NCBI GenBank assembly: GCA_010094045.1 | Contig: ML986578.1 | Span: forward strand, 620,001 to 684,000 | Direction of reading: 5' to 3' | Length of the DNA: 64,000 nucleotides | DNA from: Lojkania enalia | Taxonomy: Eukaryota > Ascomycota > Dothideomycetes > Pleosporales | Part shown: piece by piece, positions 37,867 through 49,392 of the stretch | How positions within the stretch are numbered: the first letter of the stretch is position 1 | How the letters are laid out: each line of letters begins with the position of its first letter | Made by a program: the position numbers and the translations under genes | Notes under the pieces: model-generated | The model's input: only the letters and a program-made list of their open reading frames with translations | Database searches by the model: none | Told to the model about the DNA's origin: nothing

Positions 37867-40347
37867 TCACGAGTAGCCACCGCCTTGGGGACTGAGCATG
37901 CCTGAGTCGGGCGGAACATGGCTATAAGGGAAGTTGTGAGCTAAATCTGCGCCTTGATTACAGTAGCTTACCGCAGCACCTTGGTTGTTAACTGGCGAGT
38001 AGGGCTGTGGCGACGATAAGCTGTGCAGACTTATGGAAGCGTCGTTGAGCTTTCCGTAAGGAGTCACTGGCGAGTGTCCTGCGATACTTGCACCTACACC
38101 TCTTGGATCTAAAGGAACCCTAGAAGGCTCACCAGCCGCCCTAGGATACTGACCCCCAAGGTCTATTTGTTTTCTTTCAACGGGGCGTAACCAATTCGCA
38201 CGAGAAGCGCTCGGTGAACAGTCGTTTGTGTATAGGAAGGTGGTCAGTATCCAACCGGCGGAAGTCTGGTCGAGGAATCGGCGCATGGTGGAGGGTGTTG
38301 CTCGTCCAATGAGCATCATTGTGAGGGATATCAATGCCAAAAGACCGCTACAGGAAAGTGCGAGGAAGGCCAGTATACCGTATACATAATGGAAGCGGAC
38401 TCGTCGAGTGTACACTGTGATGGGAACTTGAACTCTGGTCGTGGACTCATCGCGCTTTGATGCAAGATTGTGCAATGGTTCAGAGGGTAGTTGGCTCTTT
38501 ATCCCCACAACGGCGTTCGCTGAAATATCAGTCCAGATCAGGTTTATAATTCTTGCCGCCATAGAGTTATTGTGGGAATAGTCCTGCCATTTATTATATA
38601 ACGCTAGGTTGGAGGCCCCGGAGTAGTCGGGTGTAACTCTAGTAGAACTGACCGAACTCGGATCTTGCTGGTAAGCCAAAGCCATGATCCTCGAATAGAA
38701 GTCTACTCCTGCAAGGAACTGCGCCTCGTTCGACGGAATGGCATAGCGATAGTTGCCATGCCCAGGAAGGTAGAGAAATTCTTGTCGCGCCGTCGATATG
38801 TTAGGCTGATTAGCGTGTTCTGGTAAAGTGATGCCCCAAATAGGGTTGAGATAGTGCAATTGCATCGTCCAATTTTCTACTGCCCACAAGGGTTTGTCTT
38901 CTTCTCTGCTATATTTTATTGGTTTGATATCGACGATGTCTAGCGAGTGCAGACTTTCGGTACCGTTGTAGCGGAACAAGACTGTTTTGATTGAAGCTTT
39001 TGATGCGGAGGCGCAAGAATACATTGGAACACTCCACTCAGTGCCAGGGTCGAATAGCAAGGTATGCTCTATCTCGCAAATTTGGATTGGCCCAAGTCCT
39101 ATTCTTAGCATCTAAACGTAAGTCTAGCTGTGCATCGAGTTCGTGATTCTCAATTATCGCTCACACGATGGAATATCCTTTGCGAGATTCGCGAAGCCAC
39201 CATGATCGGTAATCGAAAGGTTTGAAATATCCTCATGTTTGTCTACAGCTAGAGGAATGCTGAAATCCAGAGTGATATTCAGGTCGACACACTCTGTTTC
39301 CGGTTCGATGAAAAGAATATCTTCTGTCCATGTACTTCCAAATGGCAACGGTGGTGGAGTGGTGTGGTTACGAAACCCAATTCCACATGTTTTTGTATTG
39401 ACAATCAATCCTGCGACAGCCTCCCAGGCATCATTCAGCACCAGCTGTGACAAGTGACGATAGTCACCAATAAGATAGGGCTGACCCTCGCGCATGATGC
39501 TTGATTTGAGCACTTTCCTATACGTCCTCCATTGGATGTCAAAAACACTCGACACAGTGTTGGAAAGTTTGGATAGCCCAGCACTATAAATTTCGGTGAT
39601 ATTTTGCGGTATTCTCACGTCGTATCCTTCTGGAAGGTCCGCGGTATAGTCCGTAGCATTTGACTCCTCAATGAATACGGTTTCAGACCAAGGGCCTAGT
39701 CATAATTAGACAAAAATACAGTAAACTATAAGCATAGCCGACGAACATATTTCAGGCTTGTAGCCGAAACAGAAGCGAGAAAGTCCGAAGTCGTTTCTTC
39801 TAGGGAGGGTTCTGCGAGCTATAAGCAATAATATGAGCATTGTTTTTTTTCCCGCGCCTTACCCAAGGCCCATTGGTGAAAGATCTTTGGCATAGCTAAA
39901 AGTTTCCTCCTTAAGTCTATCTTGGGGGAGAACTGTCTGGTATAATCCCAATGGAGTTACGATTGATGTGACTGAAATCAACGACAGGAGGATCCATTCT
40001 AAAGTTGCAATGATACGAACACTTCCGCGGACACCTTGCACTCCTACGGAGTCGGTTCTTAGGATGACCGGCCAATGTGAGGCATGTAGAGTTCGGGAAA
40101 CGACAGACCTATGGATCATCAGAAGCGGTGGCATAACGAGGACAGAATAGCGGACCAGGTGGCAGCCGAGTTTTCAGTTTTCAGGAATCCAACCAATATC
40201 AATGGGAAGACGGTAGGAATTATGAATTGTACTGTCGACTGTGAGAATTGAAGAATCGAATAAATCTTAAAAGCACCTACCAATGAAGACACCTGCAGCT
40301 ATAAGACCTGCAACAGTGCTCACATCCAGATTCTCTATCTTTAACAT
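37867..40347 (-). CDS. Large fungal integral membrane protein with extracellular domain
   Basis: Six exons on the complement: 40347-40281, 40231-40156, 40108-39863, 39811-39747, 39695-39167, 39103-37867, 739 aa. The start at 40347 is chosen because it adds two short exons that supply TM1 (VAGLIAAGVFIVQFIIPTVF) in frame. A second hydrophobic segment (WILLSLISVTSIVTPLGLYQ) opens a long predicted extracellular region with several N-x-S/T sites (NITEIYS, NATDY, NHTT, NISTARQ). A third TM (VYGILAFLALSCSGLLALISL) precedes a Pro/Ser-rich cytoplasmic tail. Similar architecture is widespread in ascomycetes with unknown function. The stop lies inside a strong donor (TCGTGAGTACGT); splicing there would replace the end with about 15 residues ending at 37774. 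Three introns need the second of two close AGs. Confidence 0.72.
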
Positions 40348-41504
40348 CTTCACCGCTGCCAGACCAAAGTTGAAGAGTCAGGTCAGAGGATTGCAGCCCT
40401 TCAGAATTACAACCCGATGAGATTCATCGGCATTAAAATTCTGTCTTTGGTGAGTTGAGTCTCCCATTTTAAGGGTTATCGACATGCCGCATGCAGGAAA
40501 TGAAAACAAGCATTGCAGAAATGCTCGCGAGGATCGTATTCGGTCGTGATCTGATCCAGAATAGAATGCAAAAGGCGCGAGTGGATAAGGGCCCTAAACT
40601 GTATGGGGAATAATTGCAGCCGAACTACACGACTTAGGAGGACCCGGTTCGTCTATTCGGAGAAGCTTACTTATCGAGGCTAAGACCCTTAAAAGTATTC
40701 ATATTTGAAATAAGGCGGATACGACGCCCTAGGACCGATATGAGTTTTTAATATGAGGCACCAGTGCTCCAGCATGCGAGATGAAGGGGGAAATGAACAC
40801 ATCAGGCGTAGGAAAAGAGACATGCCAGCTGAACACCGACAGATCTAAAGTTGTTGGCTTCGCTAGCCCGTCCTTGGCATCCACCTTATCCCTCAATTTG
40901 ACTATGCCACTAAGTCTGTTTCTTCAAGATGCATCGGGTTCGTTTACATGGCAACAACCTTTGGTCATGAAACTATTCTTATCACCCATAGGACCCTGAT
41001 AACCTAGGCATCACTACTTCTAAGACCCCTCCCAAAACTGGCAATGACGAATACCTAACAACAGGTTATTCAACATGGTACGAGCAAAGACATCCTAGGA
41101 GCCCATTAATGACAATCTAGATTTGTAGGGCCCGCAACGACAACTTTTCCAGTCTATATCAATACTCCATTTCTCGAGGAAGGTGCACACGGCCTCTTGG
41201 CTATGTGTTGAATACGCATACGCTCAAGGGACAAGGAGACATATTAAGACAGCAATTGCTGCTCTCTGCATCTATATTTCAATTTTCATCCTAATGAGTA
41301 CTTATCACTATCGCCACGAGGCGCAATGTCCCACTAGACGATACTTAATTCCCGCCCAAACCTATCATCCCATTCCATATAGCTAAGCACATACCATCCA
41401 ACCCTGATGCCAAACCATAACATACCATTTATCCAATCCGTTATTCCCATAACCACGTACGCCAATTTCTTCATTCACCCTCCATCCTCAACGCTCGATC
41501 TCTA
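40348..41504. other. Intergenic region, 1.2 kb
   Basis: 5' flank of the membrane protein gene and 3' flank of the 2EXR gene. Small ATG frames of 67-72 codons on the plus strand have no recognisable content. Confidence 0.4.
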
Positions 41505-42644
41505 CTAGCAAAATTCTTCACGTACCAACTTCCTATTGCCCCATGCACCCTCTTGAACACGATACCAGCCGGGCTTCCGGTACCCGTCATTGAATCTTGA
41601 CCTCCCCTGCACGAGCAGGACTTTCTTCAGCCCTGGAAGAATTTGCACAAGATTATCGCCGGGCAACTCCTCGCGCACGACAATCTCCGCGACCGCCTTG
41701 CGGTACTGCCTACACAGCTTGCGCTCCATGAACAGGAAATTAAACATCGTGTTGTGGCAGTCGAATACCCAGCGATTCAGCTTGTAGGGTAGGATGACCG
41801 TCTCGTGGTAGAGCTGGCGACACACAAGGCTGAGGACGATGAAGATGTCGAAATCGCAGTGTGGGAGATGTGGGTAGCTAGCGGGGTCAAGCGGATTGCA
41901 TCGGCGGTTGAAGACCATGCGGTAGTATGTGAATACCGGGATAGTTGAGATGGCCGTGGTGCCATCGAACTCGTACCCAATAGTCTTGTAGGTGTCGAAC
42001 CCGACGGCTATTGTCTTGCCGCCGTACAGATACTCGTATATCCGATTTCTTACTTCTGCCGGGAGTTTGAGGAACGGGGAGGTAGTCTGGTTGTCCTTCC
42101 ACAGCCTCGTCAGTTCGGAGTCGAGTGGAATCCAGTTACCGAGAACATTATTGGGGGGCGTCAATACTGTGGTTGCTGTATATTCTTTCGGCATATATTG
42201 TATTTTGCTTGCTTTGCACACTATCCCCTCTGGTTGTGCGGTTCCGTTGAGCGCCCTAGCGAACATGGCCGAAGAATTGGAAGGGCTACTCCGAGTTATA
42301 TCTGAATTGCTTGATGGTTTGTCCTTTGCCCCAGGGTCTACGATGCCGGCCTTGTTATTGCGGTATGACTGCTTGAAAGCGCTGATACCCATTCCGTGAA
42401 TCGTCTTCGCTACAACAGCTGAGCTGGCACGAAACTTGTCGATGCGAGAGCTTAAGCCGTTTTGACCGGGGTAGTCCTTGTCCTCGGGAATGGATGTAGG
42501 ACCCAGCCATCTCCTTGGTGAGGCTGAGTGCGGGGCATAAACGTTGAGAATGCCACCCTTGCGCTTCTTGTTGCTGCAGTCTGGAGGAGAATTGTCGTCT
42601 GAAGATGCTATGGTCATGTTGTGCCGGGAATAGGTGCGTTTCAT
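41505..42644 (-). CDS. 2EXR/F-box-like domain protein
   Basis: Intronless, 379 aa, starting MKRTYSRHN. The N-terminal half is disordered and basic with a likely nuclear signal NKKRKGG. From about residue 190 the sequence SPFLKLPAEVRNRIYEYLYGG matches the conserved LPxE(I/V)RxxIYxx core of the fungal 2EXR/F-box-like family. LVCRQLYHETVILPYKLN and FDCHNTMFNFL, also typical, follow. Family members are abundant in Pezizomycotina and mostly uncharacterised; a role as ubiquitin-ligase adaptor is suggested by similarity to F-boxes but unproven. Confidence 0.85.
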   Translation of the reverse strand: MKRTYSRHNMTIASSDDNSPPDCSNKKRKGGILNVYAPHSASPRRWLGPTSIPEDKDYPGQNGLSSRIDKFRASSAVVAKTIHGMGISAFKQSYRNNKAGIVDPGAKDKPSSNSDITRSSPSNSSAMFARALNGTAQPEGIVCKASKIQYMPKEYTATTVLTPPNNVLGNWIPLDSELTRLWKDNQTTSPFLKLPAEVRNRIYEYLYGGKTIAVGFDTYKTIGYEFDGTTAISTIPVFTYYRMVFNRRCNPLDPASYPHLPHCDFDIFIVLSLVCRQLYHETVILPYKLNRWVFDCHNTMFNFLFMERKLCRQYRKAVAEIVVREELPGDNLVQILPGLKKVLLVQGRSRFNDGYRKPGWYRVQEGAWGNRKLVREEFC

Positions 42645-43879
42645 GCTAGAGTCCGGAAGTCGAGTAGAAGAGCGTCAAAGAGCGAGTTTTGAGTCGCTAG
42701 ACTCGTTTTCCAATCACGTCCGGGGAGCTTTGCTGGTCAGTGGGGCGTTGCGGTTAGGGCAAGGCAGACATACTTGGCCTTGTGGAAGAAGGCACAACCG
42801 GACTATTCTGGCCGAACACCAGTAGTTCTGCTGGGCTTTAGGTGGAGCTGGATTGCTTTATATTCTGGAGGCAACCATTTTTAAATCAGAGTCCCGTGGT
42901 GAAAGGCGAGGACACGCCCATGGACAGCCCTGTGGCGCACTCACCTACGTGCTAATTAGTCCAAACTCGGCCTAGCGCCGAGTTTAGCATTCACTTGTGT
43001 AGCGCATGTTTACCCCAACTTCCGTTCCAACCTTCACTGCTCTCCAAAAGTATAGTGATATATGTCATGTGGTATACGATCTTCGTATGCATTCGAATAT
43101 GTAAGCCGGCTTTTCGTGGTGAATACCTGCTCCGCTGCTTATCGACACCCTATCTCTGATCAAGTGCAAAAGCTTAATGATTCAAACATCGGTATGCAAT
43201 AAACTTGGACGAGTTCGGCCCGAACCCAGGCGATTGTGTGCCATAGAGGCTTTCCCGACACTGCGACTGAATTTTACTAACTGCTGCGTAGTCACAGTCC
43301 ATTCTTCTTTTTTCAAACAAAAAAGCAACTGGAATGTTCTGGCGCCGGGAGAGCTCGGAGACAGCGCTTATAATGGTTTCTCGCACACCAGGACACTTGA
43401 ATCAATTTAGAGGATTAGGGCAAGGCAAACGTCGATTAAGGAAGGCCCACTGTCAAGCTAAATACAGGCACCCTCGTCCTTGGAAGCCAAATATATCCTA
43501 TCTACTCTATAAAGACCTTTTCAAAGGCCCACTCCATTATTCAAGCCATTTTATCCAGGAAGGCAGTCAGGGAATATCGACTCGAAGGCGCTTATTAGAG
43601 TAGCCAAAGTGGCTTCGCCTCTCGCCATTGCTGCCGACTCAATAGGCCAACTGTTGTACGCAATGTAACCCAATGACAACGTGCACAATTGGAATTCCGA
43701 AGTATTAAGTCAGCACGAAAGCTTTCTCGAGCAAACAAGGTACTATTGCTAGTAGCTGTTGAGTATTTGCTAAAACTACTATCCGGTCCTATAGGCACGT
43801 TGATATCGTGCTTGCTCAAGGTTTCCGGGCGGCTCACTCCGACTTCTTGGATGTGTCTCATGGGTTGGACTCGCCAGGC
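42645..43879. other. Intergenic region next to amidase relic
   Basis: Promoter of the 2EXR gene on the left. On the right, 43,595-43,860 on the complement still has weakly protein-like text (KHDINVPIGPDSSF) that could be the extreme C-terminus of the amidase relic, but the match is too poor to include. Confidence 0.4.
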
Positions 43880-45740
43880 TCAAGAGTGATCTAATGCCAC
43901 ATTCTGCACAACGAGGTCCCGATTCGGACAATCTAGACAAAGCCAGAGGCATCCAAGATCTTGAGTTTTTTTCCGCAATCTCCTACCAGATGGAGGCTCG
44001 ACTTCGGCGTGGGCGTCGTCCCAATATGCGAACTCCTTGGCCAATGACACATTTGAGTTCTGCGTGCTAGTTAAGTAATAGTCGAAGTCCGGCACGAAAC
44101 CCGCCACTGTTTCTGTGGTGAGAGGCGAATCTTGTCTCAGGGAGGGAGATGAGGAGCTGAACTGCTTGATTGAGGATGGCCAGCAGGCCATATTTATGTA
44201 TATAAGGAACGGTATATCAGCTGATATCCAGCGTGGTTTGATATCGTGCAACGGTATCTGATACAACCTGCAACCGGATAACTTGCTCCCGTACGGTAGT
44301 AGGAAATCGTACTCAGTAGACTCGCCAAATCCCTATCACAGTTTCTATATCAGAGTTTGGAGTGTGTTGCTCACATCATAGTGGTGTGCTCTCGCAAGGC
44401 TCTTCAGGCGATCATATCCTTTCAATGTAACAGCTTTCTGGGATACGGTGATTAGTAATGTTAAATAAACGAGAGGGGGCCCACGATCTGTTTGATGGCT
44501 TCAGGGATGGGAGTCTAGAGGAATTCGTCGTAATGGAACTTTTCCGGATCCAGGGTCCCGATGTGCAGTTCTTTCAAGCCATCGGTACCTCTCATTGCTG
44601 TAGAATAGCCACCAACAGTTATATCGGGCTTGTCGTTAGCTATGAGGATTGCTGAGAGACTCGCCGTGTCTTACACATGTCGACATATATGCCCGGCCAC
44701 ATCGAGATAGTAGCTAAAGGGCATAATGCCTGTATTTGGCACCGTGCCTAAGGTATGCTTAACAATATATAGCAATTGCCAGGTAGAGGGAGGGTATAAG
44801 GAACCCTCCGTTTCCGTACCAATAGCCATAAGGGTGAAGCCAGCAACAACTGCGAGACCGGATCGAGAGGGCGATCCACCAGAATTCTAGCATTCTAGTC
44901 AATGAGCATTCATAATGTACCGAATCGGTAGAGTACATAGTGTCCACCCAATCAGTCGGCCATGTCAATGCCCTCCTTGACGTACGAGGTTGGAGGCTGT
45001 CCACAAAGTGCTGGCCAACCGCATCTAACGCCAGTGCCCCTAAGACGAAAATGTTAGTAGACTTTTGATTGTGCGTTGCAGGTTTCTCACTTGAATCACA
45101 CTATCTCCTACTTTGAGTTAGCCTGTATAGCCGAATCGGAGCGCGCTACTGACTGAGAGTGTAGTTTTACCCAGAATAATTGGTGTGGCAGCGATCATCT
45201 GGTATGAATAAGTCATTTCTGTTTCTGACCAACTTGCAAATGAATACTGGCCATACCCATGATTTGGGCGTTGTTTTTAGTTATTGAAATTGTAGCGTAG
45301 AGTAGAAGGCTAACATTCTGCTCCAGTCCATAATGTCATATATACGCTTACAGAAATTACAAGCGCGACATTTCCCCTAGTATTGGCGATTCCCATACTA
45401 GTTTCCATGCCTATGTTATCCTTAACATCGACCAGCTTAGTTTTTGCACCATGTAAGCGTTAGGTCCGATATTTTCAGAAGAACGGGAATTCCATGTAGA
45501 GGCCCGAGAATCTGGCACCGCGCTCATAGCCTGTCGAGTTCTTTTGCATGACCATGAGCACCTAGAGCAAGTTGGATAATAGCCTTGAGGTAATGGTTGT
45601 AATCAAGAATTTGGCAGTATTCATTCAATATATGGACACTGGTAATTTTTCCTGTTTTGAGTATATCCTGGAGAGCCACCACGGTAGTGGTGGTAAGCTC
45701 GAGTATACGGGGTCCGTCAATAAGTGGTAGCTGAGATATT
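43880..45740 (-). pseudogene. Decayed amidase (amidase signature family)
   Basis: Amidase text is legible on the complement but split by stops and frameshifts. N-terminal part near 45,710-45,450: VVALQDILKTGKITSVHILN, then HYLKAIIQLA, KELDRL and GPLHGIPVLLK with the catalytic lysine, followed about 50 bases on by DNIGMETSM, as if across a degraded intron. Central part near 44,890-44,660: NSGGSPSRSGLAVVAGFTLM, then GTETEGSL, the Ser-rich signature, followed by KHTLGTVPNTGIMPFS and DVAGH. Then GLKELHIGTLDPEKFHYDEF near 44,550. The tail from 44,340 down includes EYDFLLPYGSKL and ends at 43880. Total length fits a fungal amidase of 550-600 aa. Many stops are TAG or TGA where Q or R fits. The gene cannot make a working enzyme. 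It would have hydrolysed amides when intact. Confidence 0.82.
44114..44340 (-). repeat. 227 bp dispersed repeat, copy 2 (inverted)
   Basis: Reverse complement of 23682-23908 with about two visible differences. It lies within the 3' part of the amidase relic and its open frame continues past the repeat boundary to 43880, so this copy is probably the source. The pair is inverted and 20.2 kb apart. Confidence 0.92.
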
Positions 45741-46585
45741 CATCCTGCGAGATGAGCCTTTCCAAATTTGCCTGCTCCAGAGTTGATATCCATTGTGCCC
45801 ATACTTGCCTTAAACTGTCCAAGTCGGATTGAAACAAAGGTGGATGAGAATTATGGCTTGAAAGCTGGTAAGATCGAAGACTTTAGGGCGATCAGCATGA
45901 CGGAGTGGTGAAGGGCAGTGTATTCGGAAGTATAGCGTAGTGAGTTTATACGGAGTTCGGCGCGGCATTGGCAGCTCGTGAGATGGACCCGGCAAGAACA
46001 ATAGGTGGTGTATAAATGCTGAGTCGTTGAGCAAGGCTGTAATCGATGAAATTGGCCAAGAGCCAGGGATATAATGATTGGGCGGTCTTGGCGGTAAAGA
46101 ATACAAACTCTACTTCACCGTTACTCCCGACATTCCACGTATTAACTTCGACCATGATCACAACGAAAACAATTCACCCAAGCTGCTCATACATTCTCTC
46201 ACAAACCAGCCCCAAACAGGACTGCTCCGCCGCTTCCCTCCCCCAAGGTTTCAAGCGGTAGCGTAACGAGCTTCGACGCTTCAATGCTGGCACATTAAAT
46301 TCTCCATGATACGGAAGCATCAATAAATCTAATAGAAACTTCGAACAAACATGATCGAAAATAGGAGCCTAATTTCCCCAAAACCAAGAACCCTGCAAAT
46401 GCAAAAACAAAAGACGCCGCCATGAGAAAATCTGGGCAACCACAATCGTACGTATCCTCAAGCTAAACAACTGAGAGTAGGCTAGACATCTATCCATTCT
46501 ACCGGCCCCCGGGACACAAACGCCACAATGCTGCAAGCAAACAATAGGATTGACGCATAGACCCGCTCGGTACGAAATAAAACGA
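45741..46585. other. Spacer upstream of amidase relic
   Basis: Holds a 69-codon ATG frame on the complement (46155-45949, MVEVNTWNVGSNGEVEF...) of unknown nature, perhaps another remnant. The right end is the 3' flank of the next gene. Confidence 0.35.
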
Positions 46586-48703
46586 TCAAAGCAAGTCTAC
46601 AACAACATGCATCATCCCTGTCGCCCACACCGAATACCCGACATCTATCATTGCACTCTTCCACTGGTCTTCGTTGTTGACATCTATCAACCCCACTGTT
46701 GTCATGGCTCTAATAGCCAAAGGCACATGTTCGCCCTTAGGACCTAGGATTACAGACGGGCGTGCCATAGCTCTTGGAACCGGAGACGTCGATAGCTTGG
46801 GCGACACGCAAGGCTGGTCGGAGGAACGCTGGATAGATGGGTAGTCATCCGAAGCAGTTGAGGTGCGAAGAGAATTGGGGGCTATGGCACGAGTTGAGGC
46901 CGCATCCGAGGCTTTCATAATTAGTCCCACACAGCCTTGTGGTGTACGAGTATTTACGGGACTCTCTTGGGAAACTGGAGGAAGGTTGTTGGGAGGAAGA
47001 GTAATACCCCCACTAGAATACCTCCTCGATGGTCCCGAAACCGTTTCTGAGTTTGCCGCAAGACGTCTGAAACCAGTGTTGTTCCTTTCTTCTATATCAT
47101 CGTCGTTAGCCATTGCGAGGGTTTCGTTCGCATGGGACTGGATCTCGGTAGCGGCAACAGCCAAACCGCGAAGAGCTTCTGGACCCATGCCTTTCATTAA
47201 CAGCACTGTTTCTTCAGTAGCAGCCGTTCCCATCGATGGTTTTAAATCGGCATAGATAGCCAGCGCATCCTGAACCAAGGGCTTGATCTGAGACTTGAGA
47301 TCCGCGAGCGTGTAATCCGCTTTGAAGGGCCCTCTAACTTTAGCTCTCGGTTTCAGCTTGATGTTGTTCTTAGCTAGCTGAATGCGGATGGAGTGGAGCG
47401 CATAGGTGTTCTGCGTTGGAAGCGAGCGAGATGATAAATCTTTCAGTTCGTGGTCTTCGACGTCCAGGGACATCGACACAATAGGAGTAGAGGCTTGATG
47501 AGGATTGATGGAATTCATAATTGAAAAACTTGGAAGAGGAGAGGCAGAATGAGAATGCTGTTCTTGAGCAGAGTTTTGAGTGATAGGGTATGAGGTGGCT
47601 GAATCGAATGCAGTCTGTAGCTGGTGCAACTGGTGGTCTTGGTCACCAATACAGCTAACGTCGCTGTCGAGAACCTGTGTGGCTTCGGCGCTACCTTCCT
47701 TCTTCTTCGCACCTCCCTTCCTAGTCTCTATGGCATACATTCTTTGCCGTTCATTAGTTACCATACGCCTCAGCAAGGGAGTTACGAGACTGATAATCTT
47801 ATTGCCATCACGGGGCCAGACCAGCTTCCCTCCAGAAGGCGCTTTCTCTTGTCCGAGTGCTCGAGCAGCCTCGATCGCATCCTTCCCACCGGGCCTCTCC
47901 ACATGCTCGCCAAAGAATTGCTCACCAATGCCGTCATCCAAGAAATCACGAACACAATTGAATAATCGGAGCTTTACCATGTCTGTATCGCCCTTTCCTC
48001 GGCTGCCTACACAACTCTGCCGCTCGGGGTGAGTAGGGTCAAGCATATATGTTTTCGCTCGAGCCTGGAGGTGCAGAAAGTTTTCGGGTAAAATCTGTAG
48101 GGACATGAAAAGCTTCGACATAGGCGGCCGTGTATACTTTCTAGTTGTTTCCTTCGACGGCTTCCTGAACAGGGCCACAGCAGAATGCACACCCGCAGCA
48201 CGAGCGTCTACTAGGAGAGACTCACTTGATGACTGTGCAGCACTATCACTGCCCAGGGATGCTTGATGCATGACACTGTCTTCGCCTTGGAGCTGAGGGT
48301 CGGTTGGAACCGCCCGTCTTGTCCGCTTGTTACTGGAAGTAAGCGATCCTTGACCAGTTTCAGTAGTAGTATCAGCACTGGCCTCGTCTACTAGAGGACT
48401 TGATGTCCTTTTACGCTTGCCTTTATTTTGTGTGCTCTTTCCTACGCCATCGCTGCTAACATTCATTGCGTGTGTGGCTTCTCCGGCAGCTGTAGTTGCA
48501 GCTTCAAGCAGTTCAACAAGATTATGGTTCTCCTCCAAAGTCGTATTCTGATTGTGGGAACTTGGGACATCGACATAAAGGGAGGCATTATGGGCTGAGA
48601 TGGAGGCGGACAGGTCATATTCGTCGTCTACTGGGGCGAATTGGCCGTTTGTGCTGTTGGCGTACTGGCCACGCAACTGGAAGTAGGGTGCGTTTGTCGC
48701 CAT
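46586..48703 (-). CDS. Large nuclear-looking hypothetical protein
   Basis: Single open frame of 705 aa from ATG 48703 without introns. Basic clusters NKGKRKRTSS and SNKRTRRAVP suggest nuclear import. A central ordered region (about 190-340) reads KLFMSLQILPENFLHLQARA, LFNCVRDFLDDGIGEQFFGE and ISLVTPLLRRMVTNERQRMY. A second (about 455-535) contains YALHSIRIQLAKNNIKLKPR and KSQIKPLVQDALAIYADLKP. The last 60 residues (IRAMTTVGLIDVNNEDQWKS...) are also ordered and hydrophobic. The linkers are Ser/Gln/Thr-rich. No domain recognised. A chromatin or transcription role is only a guess from composition. Confidence 0.75.
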   Translation of the reverse strand: MATNAPYFQLRGQYANSTNGQFAPVDDEYDLSASISAHNASLYVDVPSSHNQNTTLEENHNLVELLEAATTAAGEATHAMNVSSDGVGKSTQNKGKRKRTSSPLVDEASADTTTETGQGSLTSSNKRTRRAVPTDPQLQGEDSVMHQASLGSDSAAQSSSESLLVDARAAGVHSAVALFRKPSKETTRKYTRPPMSKLFMSLQILPENFLHLQARAKTYMLDPTHPERQSCVGSRGKGDTDMVKLRLFNCVRDFLDDGIGEQFFGEHVERPGGKDAIEAARALGQEKAPSGGKLVWPRDGNKIISLVTPLLRRMVTNERQRMYAIETRKGGAKKKEGSAEATQVLDSDVSCIGDQDHQLHQLQTAFDSATSYPITQNSAQEQHSHSASPLPSFSIMNSINPHQASTPIVSMSLDVEDHELKDLSSRSLPTQNTYALHSIRIQLAKNNIKLKPRAKVRGPFKADYTLADLKSQIKPLVQDALAIYADLKPSMGTAATEETVLLMKGMGPEALRGLAVAATEIQSHANETLAMANDDDIEERNNTGFRRLAANSETVSGPSRRYSSGGITLPPNNLPPVSQESPVNTRTPQGCVGLIMKASDAASTRAIAPNSLRTSTASDDYPSIQRSSDQPCVSPKLSTSPVPRAMARPSVILGPKGEHVPLAIRAMTTVGLIDVNNEDQWKSAMIDVGYSVWATGMMHVVVDLL

Positions 48704-49392
48704 AGGTGATCAAACAATGGGTAGCCGTACCGGGAGCGGCCACTACTCGTCCACTGCTCCCGTCTGTCAAGCTTGGAGGTGTAAGTGCTCAAATTAAACA
48801 CGCAATCGAAGATGAACTGAACAGAGTCAGGGAACGCGTGGGTGACAGAATGAGACGGAAGTTCGAAGCTGTCGAGCAAAGTAGGAGGTTTTTGAGTGCG
48901 ACGGCATGTTGAGTTTGAATGAGCCAGCAAATGCGCACCTACAATAGCACTGATTGCCCTGCTATTTGCTTGATCTAGACAAGTAGAGCAGCCAGCAAAG
49001 CTGATTGTTTTAAGTCGTGAGGGCGGACGTTTGTGTTGTTTGCAATGTCTCAACCGGAATTGTCCGCTCCCAACCAATTTTGTCTTAGTCAGCACTTTCA
49101 TCTCAATAGCCAATTCTCTTAGTCTCAAGACGGGCTGGAAAGTTCAACAATTAGTGTTGTAATGCCCAAAGTATATACTAGATTCTTTCGGATATCTCCA
49201 TACTATACACGCCATCCCAAGGTTAATATTGATCTCTCCCGGAATAATCCCCCGAATACTTTGCGACAAGTGGAAACCAAAATACCCCATGCCAGACGCC
49301 CGTAATGCACATGCTGTTTCTGCCCAAACGTGGTTCAGCGATCTAAAAGGAATATTTTGCAGATGCCCCGCCAAACAAACACCATCATGATA
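48704..49392. other. Intergenic region
   Basis: Promoter of the 705-residue protein gene and 3' flank of the DUF3431 gene. Nothing else seen. Confidence 0.45.
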
